Source of the DNA: CAYMRB01 sp964392615
Lineage (GTDB): Bacteria > Planctomycetota > UBA8108
NCBI GenBank assembly: GCA_964392615.1
Contig: CAYMRB010000586.1
Span: forward strand, 1-5,091
Length of the DNA stretch: 5,091 nt
Direction of reading: 5' to 3'
The position numbers and the translations under genes were made by a program. The notes beneath the pieces were generated by a model. The model ran no database searches, was not told the DNA's origin, and saw only the letters and a program-made list of their open reading frames with translations. Each line of letters opens with the position of its first letter. Positions within the stretch are counted from its first letter, which is position 1. Positions 1-5,091 of this stretch are shown in pieces.

Positions 1-2439
1 ACCGACGAACCGACGCCGAGTCCGGCGCCCGTCGCGGCAGCAGCAGTGCCGGATGGCACGCTTGCCGGCCAGGTCGTCCACGCCAACGGAGAGCCCGCCG
101 CCGGCATCCAGGTCGAGGCGTATCCGCTGGCGCCCGCCGGAAGACCTGTCGCCCGCAGCGACCGACAACGACTCGAATCGACGACGGACGAGAGCGGGCG
201 ATTCGACTTCGGCAAACCGAATGACGTTCGCTGGGCGCTTGCCGCGTGGGCCGACGACGGTCCTCGAGCGGTCATTCACGACGTTCGAGTTCCGCTCAGC
301 GAACCGCTTGTCTTGCGGCTCGAAGGCTTGCCGCTGCGCGTGCGGATTATCGACGAGGAGGATCGGCCGATCGCGCGGGCGGCGTTGAGCGCCTACCGGC
401 GAAGAGGACCGAGAGAAGCGATCGACTACAGATTCGAGGCCGAGCTCGAGGCCGACGATGCGGGCCGATTCGAGCTCGCCCTCCCGCCCGGCGAGATCAG
501 CTTGACCGTCGAGGCACCGGGGTACTTCAAGGTATCGAAGGAGCTTCTCTTGCCGGTCGAAGAGGAGATCCTCTTTCAATTGAAGCCCGCCGCCGTGGTG
601 CGCGGGCGCGCATTCCTCCACGACCGCGAGCAACCGCTGCGGAACGCGGAAGTCGAGCTGTTGGATATCCGCTTCGACGAAGGCTGGTCGGTTGACGGCG
701 TCGAGACCGACGAAGAGGGGTTCTTCGTCTCCGAGCCTGTGGATCCGGGAACGAAGGCCCTGGTCTTCACGTACGGCTCGTTCGCGCCCGAGGTCGTCTC
801 GACGGAAATCTCCGTCGCAGGTAACGAGCATCTCGAGGTCGTGTTCCGCGACGGCGTCACCGTGCGCGGTCGCGTCCTGACGAGCCAAAGCGAAGCGATG
901 TCGCACGCCTTGCTCGTCTGGAACAGGATCGGAGGCTCGGTGGGGGAGAAGCAGGAGTGCCAAGCCGACGCTCACGGGCGATTCGAATGCGCCGGGCTGT
1001 CGGAGGGAACGTACCGAGTCCACAGCCCGGGGCCAGTCCACAGCCGCACGCCCGATCGAGTCGAGCAGCAGCTCGTCGTGACCGCGGACGCTCTGCAGGA
1101 ACGGGATTTCGTGTTCGACGTCCACGGTCCGCTTCACGTGGTGGTCGAGGACGAGGAGGGACAGCCGGTACCAGGCATCGGCGTGCGTCACGGCTTTAGC
1201 GACGACACGCTCTTGCATTCGAGATGCTGTGTCGTCACCGACGCGCAGGGACGCACGGCCATCTCCTGCCTACCGCTCGAGGGATCGCTGACGGTGACAG
1301 TCGGAGATGCGGAGACCGGCAGGGCCGCGTTCCGTGGGCGAATCGAGGACGTGTACCCGGGCCCGATCGTACTGACGCTCCGTCGCGAGGTGGAGTTCGA
1401 CGGAAGAGTCGTCGACTTCGACGGGCAACCCGTCGCGGACGCGCTGGTCAAGGCGAGGCGACACGGCGGCGTATCGGGACGTTGCGAGACGGACGACGAC
1501 GGGCACTTCTGGCTCAAGCTTCCCCCCGGGGAATGGTCGTTCGAGGTCGACGCCGGCGAGCGAGGAGTCGCCGAGGTGTCGGACGTCGTGGTCGAGAGGG
1601 CGGCCACGCTCGATACGTTGACGATCCAGTTGGCACCGGGCGAGTGGTTCGAAGGGCGTGTGCTCGACAGTGACGGACAGGCCGTCGAGTCCGCCACGGT
1701 GACGCTGCGTCCGGACGACCACCGAGATCGAGTGGTCGAGTTCGAGGTCGTCACGAGCGAGGACGGTCGGTTCCGCGCTCGACTTCGAGACACGACGTAC
1801 TCGGTCTATGCGAGCCACGGCGACTATCGAATGACGGATCCCGTGCGCGACGTGCGCGCAGGGGATTCACCGCTCGAGATCCGGCTCGAGCGTCGGGCGC
1901 GGATGATGCTGAGCGGACGCGTGTCGCTCGACGGCGAACGCGTCGAAGGCGCGCGGGTGCGCGTGTTCGAGCTCCCGGATGGCGGCAACTACAGCAGTGG
2001 TCTCTGGCAGGCCGTGTCGGGACCGGACGGCGACTTCGAGATCGACCAACTCGCGCGAGAGGCAAAGCGCATCGTGTTGACCGCCGATGGGCCCGGCTTC
2101 GCCCACGCCGCGTCGCCCGTGATCGACTTGCCGCTCGACGGCCGCGTCGACGGAATTCGCGTCGACGCAGTGGCGGGCGCTGATCTCGAGTTCGAGGTGC
2201 TGGACGCTGACGGTCAGCCCAGCGTCGGCACAGGGATCCTGCTCCAGGGAAGAAGTAATCCCCAGGTGCGCGCGAGGGGAGAGTCCGATCAGACCGGCCG
2301 CTGGACGTTAAAGCGTCTGCCCCCTGGGACCTATCGCGTGCGCGCCAGCCGGAGCAGCACTGCGTTCGAGATCGACCGGCGAATCGAGTGGAAGGGCAAG
2401 GAGCCGAGGACGATCGAGCTGCGATTCCCGCAGAAGTGA
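1..2439 (+). CDS. Multi-domain carboxypeptidase-regulatory-like (CarboxypepD_reg / transthyretin-fold) repeat protein, 5'-partial
   Basis: The frame is open from base 1 to the TGA at 2437-2439, giving 812 codons without a start I trust. A GTG at 46 is possible, but the codons before it encode a Pro/Ala-rich linker (TDEPTPSPAPVAAAA), so the gene probably begins left of the window, perhaps with a membrane segment or signal peptide. The rest is about nine tandem domains of 80-90 residues. Each has the pattern G-R/Q-V-x-D-xx-G-Q-P-V-x-x-A-x-V near its start, then T/S-D-x-x-G-R-F, and often L-P-P-G-x-Y/W. This is the signature of CarboxypepD_reg-like beta sandwiches, which usually serve as structural, adhesive or substrate-contact modules outside the cytoplasm. 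No catalytic domain, zinc site or transmembrane helix is visible. The C-terminus ends with the last domain (ELRFPQK). The function is unknown; a cell-surface or periplasmic scaffold role is inferred. A secreted-protein gene follows 119 bases downstream on the same strand. Confidence 0.88.
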   Translation, partial: TDEPTPSPAPVAAAAVPDGTLAGQVVHANGEPAAGIQVEAYPLAPAGRPVARSDRQRLESTTDESGRFDFGKPNDVRWALAAWADDGPRAVIHDVRVPLSEPLVLRLEGLPLRVRIIDEEDRPIARAALSAYRRRGPREAIDYRFEAELEADDAGRFELALPPGEISLTVEAPGYFKVSKELLLPVEEEILFQLKPAAVVRGRAFLHDREQPLRNAEVELLDIRFDEGWSVDGVETDEEGFFVSEPVDPGTKALVFTYGSFAPEVVSTEISVAGNEHLEVVFRDGVTVRGRVLTSQSEAMSHALLVWNRIGGSVGEKQECQADAHGRFECAGLSEGTYRVHSPGPVHSRTPDRVEQQLVVTADALQERDFVFDVHGPLHVVVEDEEGQPVPGIGVRHGFSDDTLLHSRCCVVTDAQGRTAISCLPLEGSLTVTVGDAETGRAAFRGRIEDVYPGPIVLTLRREVEFDGRVVDFDGQPVADALVKARRHGGVSGRCETDDDGHFWLKLPPGEWSFEVDAGERGVAEVSDVVVERAATLDTLTIQLAPGEWFEGRVLDSDGQAVESATVTLRPDDHRDRVVEFEVVTSEDGRFRARLRDTTYSVYASHGDYRMTDPVRDVRAGDSPLEIRLERRARMMLSGRVSLDGERVEGARVRVFELPDGGNYSSGLWQAVSGPDGDFEIDQLAREAKRIVLTADGPGFAHAASPVIDLPLDGRVDGIRVDAVAGADLEFEVLDADGQPSVGTGILLQGRSNPQVRARGESDQTGRWTLKRLPPGTYRVRASRSSTAFEIDRRIEWKGKEPRTIELRFPQK
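55..2424 (+). repeat. Nine tandem degenerate protein-domain repeats inside the first gene
   Basis: Approximate domain borders, read by eye: 55-324, 325-585, 592-846, 853-1113, 1126-1380, 1384-1635, 1642-1887, 1903-2166 and 2179-2424. Anchors include GQVVHANGEPAAG (domain 1), VRIIDEEDRPIARA (2), GRVLTSQSEAMSHA (4), VVEDEEGQPVPGIGV (5), GRVVDFDGQPVADALV (6), GRVLDSDGQAVESATV (7), GRVSLDGERVEGARV (8) and FEVLDADGQPSVGTG (9). Each is followed 20-40 residues later by a D-x-x-G-R/H/D-F/W-type turn. Domain 3 (GRAFLHDREQPLRNAEV) and domain 4 are the most degenerate. The repeats are conserved only as protein; no long identical DNA stretches were seen, so this is old duplication rather than a recent tandem expansion. 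Confidence 0.75.
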
Positions 2440-2530
2440 CGACGTCGAGGGGCGGCGTGGCGACGGCGATCGGGGCAGTGCTGTGGGTGTCGTGATCGTC
2501 TGATTCACCGAATCCGGCTGAACCACTGCG

Positions 2531-2545
2531 TCACCAACCCGGTGA
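2531..2545 (+). promoter_or_regulatory. Small hairpin touching the ribosome binding site
   Basis: TCACC-AACCC-GGTGA forms a perfect 5-bp stem with a 5-base loop. Its 3' arm overlaps the first two bases of the purine-rich Shine-Dalgarno stretch of the next gene, so it could modestly mask the ribosome site. A 5-bp stem arises often by chance in GC-rich DNA, so a regulatory role is only a suggestion. Confidence 0.2.
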
Positions 2546-2550
2546 GGGAG
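2544..2550 (+). promoter_or_regulatory. Ribosome binding site of the dockerin-like gene
   Basis: GAGGGAG lies 8 bases before the ATG at 2559. The match to the Shine-Dalgarno consensus and the spacing are good. Together with the signal peptide that follows, it fixes the start codon. I saw no convincing -35/-10 promoter in the 119-base gap (2440-2558), so the gene may be read from upstream or from a promoter I cannot recognise. Confidence 0.75.
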
Positions 2551-2558
2551 AACCGACC

Positions 2559-3506
2559 ATGAAGTCCGATACCCGCTCCACGTTGTTCCGGACGCTTCGC
2601 GCAACGTTCGTCATGGGACTCGCTCTGGCCATGCCGATCGGGGCAGACGAGCCGGTCACCAAGGAGTTCTGCTCGCTGTTCCCGGACGCGAGCTGTTTGA
2701 CCGACACGCTCGAAGTTGTTTTCGATGCGACGGGCGCGTCCGTTCTTCGGACCAGCGACCTCGACGGCGATGTCATCGAGGTGGAGGTGTTCGCCGAGAC
2801 GAGCCCGGTCTCTCACTGGCACGGGTGGAGCTTCGGGGCGTCGCACGATCCGGACGTACTCGAGATCCTGCCCGAGAGCGTTACAGTGCAGGGCACGGAC
2901 ACGGCGAACTACCTGGACGTGAACCACTACGAGGTCACGCGGGCCGCGGCGGCCGGGATCGCAGCGGATGGGCCGTATCCGCCCGGTTTCTTCCAGGGGG
3001 TCGTTCTATCGTTTGTCCGAGCTGGCCTCGTACTTCCCGCCGACACTCGGCTGTCGCTCGCGAAAGCGGCGTACCGTCTCGTCGGTGAGGTGCCGGACGA
3101 AGGCGTCCTCGTGTGGCTCGAAGACAACCGGCTGCGACCGAACGCCGAGAGTCCGCCAGTTCGCATCCGCGTTAGCGACGGTGCGACGTATCTGCCGCAA
3201 TCGCTGACGCACGGTCTCATCCTGCCCGCGAAGTTTCAGCGCGGCGACTCGAACGACGACGGTCGTGTCGATCTGTCCGACGCGCTCTTCAACCTGGGAT
3301 TCCTCTTCCTCGGCCGCGAGGAGCCTTCGTGCGACGACGCGGCCGATGCGAATGACGATGGCCGGCTCGACCTGACCGACGCGGTGTTTCTGCTCAGCGG
3401 GCTGTTCCTCGGTGGCGAGTCGCCGCCGTCGCCTGCGGTGGGGGAGTGCGATGGAGACCCGACGCCGGACGGAATCTCGTGCGGCGAGTACCGGGAGTGC
3501 AGCTGA
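2559..3506 (+). CDS. Secreted protein with cohesin-like domain and C-terminal dockerin-like calcium-binding domain
   Basis: The protein has 315 residues, starting at ATG after a good ribosome site. Residues 1-29 form a Sec signal peptide: basic K2, R6, R11 and R14, then hydrophobic TFVMGLALAMPIGA with likely cleavage after A29. Residues about 50-225 are beta-rich, with a W-S-F-G-x-x-H-D-P motif near 90-98 and a G-V-V-L-S-F strand at 147-152. They resemble the cohesin-like domains that precede dockerin modules in planctomycete exported proteins (from memory, not searched). Residues 228-286 hold two EF-hand-like dockerin loops. The first is D230/N232/D234/D241 and the second D263/N265/D267/D274; each is followed by a hydrophobic helix ending in LFLG. 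The tail (287-315) carries C297, C308 and C314, with C258 in the linker between the loops. Expected to act outside the cytoplasm, possibly in protein-protein attachment. The partner is unknown, and a classical cellulosome is not implied. Confidence 0.88.
   Translation: MKSDTRSTLFRTLRATFVMGLALAMPIGADEPVTKEFCSLFPDASCLTDTLEVVFDATGASVLRTSDLDGDVIEVEVFAETSPVSHWHGWSFGASHDPDVLEILPESVTVQGTDTANYLDVNHYEVTRAAAAGIAADGPYPPGFFQGVVLSFVRAGLVLPADTRLSLAKAAYRLVGEVPDEGVLVWLEDNRLRPNAESPPVRIRVSDGATYLPQSLTHGLILPAKFQRGDSNDDGRVDLSDALFNLGFLFLGREEPSCDDAADANDDGRLDLTDAVFLLSGLFLGGESPPSPAVGECDGDPTPDGISCGEYRECS
3240..3416 (+). repeat. Paired dockerin-type calcium-loop repeats (within the secreted protein)
   Basis: Two copies of the motif D-x-N-D-D-G-R-h-D-L-[ST]-D-A-h-F-x-L-x-x-L-F-L-G lie at about 3240-3314 and 3336-3416. 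They are separated by a short linker containing EEPSC. The DNA of the copies differs at many third positions, so the duplication is ancient. Dockerin type I domains are built from such a pair, each loop binding one calcium ion. Here the spacing and all expected acidic ligands are kept, so calcium binding is likely. Confidence 0.8.
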
Positions 3507-3588
3507 GTGCGGAATCCGGGTCCCACTCTCGCGAGTCGATGGCGCTGGGTATGGATCGCCCGTCGGCTCTGCGCTCTCTTACTCCGAC

Positions 3589-4965
3589 TCAGACGTCAGG
3601 GCTTCGAGCGCGGCCGGCGGCCTCGATCTCAGCAAGGTTCTTCGGCAGATTCCGCAACGGAGGCCGGCGTACGGTCTGGCCACTTCTGAGTCTTGCCCAG
3701 TAGCCCCTTGGAGGAACTGGCACGCGAAGGGCTCGGCACACCCTGGCGAGATACACTCCGCTGACGCGGTAGGACTTCGCCGCCTGGATAACAGGCTGCG
3801 CCCAGACTTCCTCGTACAATCTCTCGCGGTCATACCGTCGCAGCAGACTCGACACCTCGTCGCGTCGCTTCGCGGCCTGGCTGATCGGCTTGACGGGCGG
3901 TCTGATCAGCTTCATCGCGAGCAGCCGCTTCTGCATCGTCGCCGTGCGAGTCAACTCCTGGTAGATCTCCGGTGAACAGACCTCCGGTCGGCCCAGTACG
4001 CGAAGAACGTCCTTGAGGTCCCAGTCGCTGGCCCGCAGGAGGTCGCGCCGTATGCCAGCGAGAACGTCTTTCGCCGCGTGCTCCCAGCGCACACCGAGCC
4101 CCAGGACTGCCAGCAAGGGTTCCTTCCAGTCGCGCCGGTGGCACCACGTGGCCCCAGCAGCGAAGCTCATCCTCCGGACAATCTGTGTGAGGTCTCGTGG
4201 CTGTCGGATTCCGGCCAGGAATTCCACGACCTCGCGATCCCTCGCGAGTTGGTACAGCTCATCGAAGTCGAGCCTCGATGGATTCGGGCTGAACTTTCGT
4301 AGCGCCTTCACGTTGCCTCGGTAGACGGCTCCGCGAATCGCGGTCCAGTGCTCCTCCTCGGGATCCTCGTCGCTACCGTACTCGAGATCTCGAGCGGGGG
4401 CGTGAGGATCAGCCCCGGCCCAGAGGCAGAGCGCGATGCCCTTTTCCTTGTCTGCGCCGACGTGGTAACCGAGAGCGATATCGAGCTCGTTCTGGACACC
4501 GGCTACTTGCTGTCGCGATCGCTTGACGAATCCGTACAGAGGCTTGTTGCGCGTGTGGTATGCCAATGCGCCCGCGAGGGCGTGGCCCTTCGCGAGGTCC
4601 ACGCCCGCTGACCGAAATCGCTCGAAGATACTCGTCTGATACGTATCGAAGACGATCTCCAAGTCCGCTTCGTGCGGATCCGCTCCGTACTCGAAAAGGA
4701 GATCGACAAGATCCCACCGCCTCTCCTGCAATGCGATATCCAGCGGCAAGTCGTGTTCGAGATCGACTCTGAATCCGCTTCTGAGTAGAAGAAGGCACAG
4801 CGAATGTTGGCCTGTCTTCAGCGCGATTTCCAAGGCCGACTGACAGCGGCCACGAGCCTCGATCTCCGAGGAGGCCTGAATCGGTCGACCGTCCTGAATC
4901 CAGCGTTCTACTTCGTAGAGCCTTCCCTGCTGGCAGAGACGGTTGAGTTCCTTCAAGTCAGCCAA
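3589..4965 (-). CDS. Ankyrin-repeat protein with C-terminal HTH-like PPRGYWA module
   Basis: The protein has 458 residues and no signal peptide or membrane helix, so it is probably cytoplasmic. The start is TTG at 4965-4963, the only usual start between the last upstream in-frame stop and the body of the protein, with GAGG 8 bases before it. Residues about 42-127 contain ankyrin-like units such as SALEIALKTGQHSLCLLLL and LPLDIALQERRWDLVDLLF, the latter followed by the turn EYGADPHE. More divergent units lie at 160-190 (LDIALGYHVG, then WAGADPHAP) and 206-225, with an acidic insertion at 193-206. Residues 230-375 are helical and unassigned. Residues 378-440 form a compact module: YDRERLYEEVW, then a helix-turn-helix-like AAKSYRVSGVYLARVCRAL, then VPVPPRGYWARL. 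I recall this module from many uncharacterised bacterial proteins; it may bind nucleic acid. Ankyrin repeats usually bind proteins. The biological role is unknown. It runs convergent to the secreted-protein gene and overlaps a probable upstream frame. Confidence 0.85.
   Translation of the reverse strand: MADLKELNRLCQQGRLYEVERWIQDGRPIQASSEIEARGRCQSALEIALKTGQHSLCLLLLRSGFRVDLEHDLPLDIALQERRWDLVDLLFEYGADPHEADLEIVFDTYQTSIFERFRSAGVDLAKGHALAGALAYHTRNKPLYGFVKRSRQQVAGVQNELDIALGYHVGADKEKGIALCLWAGADPHAPARDLEYGSDEDPEEEHWTAIRGAVYRGNVKALRKFSPNPSRLDFDELYQLARDREVVEFLAGIRQPRDLTQIVRRMSFAAGATWCHRRDWKEPLLAVLGLGVRWEHAAKDVLAGIRRDLLRASDWDLKDVLRVLGRPEVCSPEIYQELTRTATMQKRLLAMKLIRPPVKPISQAAKRRDEVSSLLRRYDRERLYEEVWAQPVIQAAKSYRVSGVYLARVCRALRVPVPPRGYWARLRSGQTVRRPPLRNLPKNLAEIEAAGRARSPDV
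3646..3834 (-). other. Coding segment for the HTH-like YDRERLYEEVW...PPRGYWA module
   Basis: This is the segment for residues 378-440 of the ankyrin protein. Key residues are the opening Y-D-R-E-x-L-Y-x-E-V-W, the central A-A-K-x-Y-x-V-S-x-x-x-L-A-R-V-C-R that fits a helix-turn-helix, and the P-x-P-P-R-G-Y-W-A ending followed by basic residues (R425, R427, R433, R434). Family knowledge here is recollection of a recurring but poorly characterised bacterial module; I cannot give a Pfam name. Nucleic-acid binding is an inference from the helix pattern and the basic tail. Confidence 0.6.
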
Positions 4966-5091
4966 GGGCCTCGCCTCGTACTCTGTGTCGCCGGATCGCT
5001 CTTCGGCTCCAATCCGAGTCGGACACGATCATCCGGCCACTCACGCTCATTCTCGCCGAGCCGTTGAAACCACACAGCGCGCTTGGAGCCC
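4953..5091 (-). CDS. C-terminal end of a probable upstream gene, partial (hypothetical)
   Basis: A minus-strand frame enters from the right edge (first full codon at 5090) and ends at TGA 4955-4953. It encodes 45 residues, beginning GSKRAVWFQRLGENEREW and ending STRRGPWLT. It overlaps the ankyrin gene by 13 bases, an arrangement typical of coupled operon genes. The composition (charged residues with spaced W, L and V) looks more protein-like than the third minus-strand frame, which is also open here but is rich in Arg and Ser and ends at 4958. The frame of the ankyrin gene itself has stops in this stretch. No domain can be recognised in so short a piece. The choice of frame is a judgement, not a proof; it could be noncoding. 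Confidence 0.4.
   Translation of the reverse strand, partial: GSKRAVWFQRLGENEREWPDDRVRLGLEPKSDPATQSTRRGPWLT
4974..4977 (-). promoter_or_regulatory. Ribosome binding site supporting the TTG start of the ankyrin gene
   Basis: On the minus strand GAGG ends 8 bases before TTG at 4965. Upstream in the same frame there are 21 codons back to a TGA with no ATG, GTG or TTG, so this site decides the start. It lies inside the open frame of the probable upstream gene, which suggests translational coupling. Confidence 0.5.

Noticed and set aside
1188..1818. Two long minus-strand open frames (201 and 182 codons) inside the first gene
   Set aside because: They are Ser/Arg/Thr-rich or low-complexity antisense shadows of a GC-rich gene with clear domain repeats on the plus strand, and have no recognisable motif or ribosome site.
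2440..2447. Palindrome CGACGTCG just after the first gene
   Set aside because: An 8-base palindrome is expected by chance in GC-rich DNA, and there is no T-run or second copy to support an operator or terminator.
2505..2927. Minus-strand open frame of 140 codons across the start of the secreted-protein gene
   Set aside because: It lies antisense to a signal peptide and ribosome site that clearly belong to the plus strand. Its protein is Arg-rich with no domain.
3507..3588. Possible terminator between the convergent genes, including the palindrome CTCGCGAG at 3528-3535
   Set aside because: The stem is only 4 bp per arm with no loop and no T-run on either strand, so it is not a credible intrinsic terminator.
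3412..3975. Plus-strand open frame of 187 codons across the convergent junction
   Set aside because: It overlaps the dockerin tail out of frame and the conserved C-terminal module of the ankyrin protein in antisense. The composition is typical of a shadow frame.
4804..5067. Plus-strand open frame of 87 codons at the right end
   Set aside because: It is antisense to the ankyrin gene start and the probable upstream gene, with no ribosome site and no recognisable protein features.
4958..5091. Third minus-strand frame, also open from the right edge and ending at 4958
   Set aside because: It is Arg/Ser-rich and less protein-like than the neighbouring frame ending at 4953. It cannot be fully excluded as the true upstream gene end.

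Overview
The window is high-GC bacterial DNA with two genes on the plus strand converging on one minus-strand gene and the tail of a probable second minus-strand gene. No RNA gene, CRISPR array, insertion sequence or origin was seen. The host is most likely a planctomycete (Planctomycetota) or a relative. The main clue is the middle gene: a secreted beta-rich protein with a dockerin-like double calcium loop followed by a Cys-containing tail, a layout I recall from many planctomycete exported proteins. A large protein of stacked carboxypeptidase-regulatory-like domains fits the same group. This assignment comes from memory of protein style, not from a search.

Layout: (1) 1-2439, plus strand, is the C-terminal part of a large protein with about nine tandem transthyretin/CarboxypepD_reg-like beta-sandwich domains. 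Its true N-terminus lies left of the window. (2) 2440-2558 is a short gap holding a good Shine-Dalgarno site and a small hairpin. (3) 2559-3506, plus strand, is a secreted protein with a signal peptide, a cohesin-like beta domain and a dockerin-like C-terminal domain. (4) 3507-3588 is a convergent gap with no convincing terminator. (5) 3589-4965, minus strand, is a cytoplasmic ankyrin-repeat protein with a C-terminal HTH-like module ending in a PPRGYWA motif. It appears to start at TTG. (6) 4953-5091, minus strand, is an open frame running in from the right edge. It is probably the last 45 codons of an upstream gene that overlaps the ankyrin gene by 13 bases.

The two plus-strand genes look like extracytoplasmic structural or adhesive proteins and may be co-transcribed, although the 119-base gap leaves this open. 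The minus-strand pair looks like a separate accessory unit. Sampled lines of the ankyrin gene have visibly lower GC (about 52-62%) than sampled lines of gene 1 (about 65-72%). Nothing here proves a new system. The ankyrin plus PPRGYWA-module protein and its overlapping upstream partner are the best candidates for undescribed biology.
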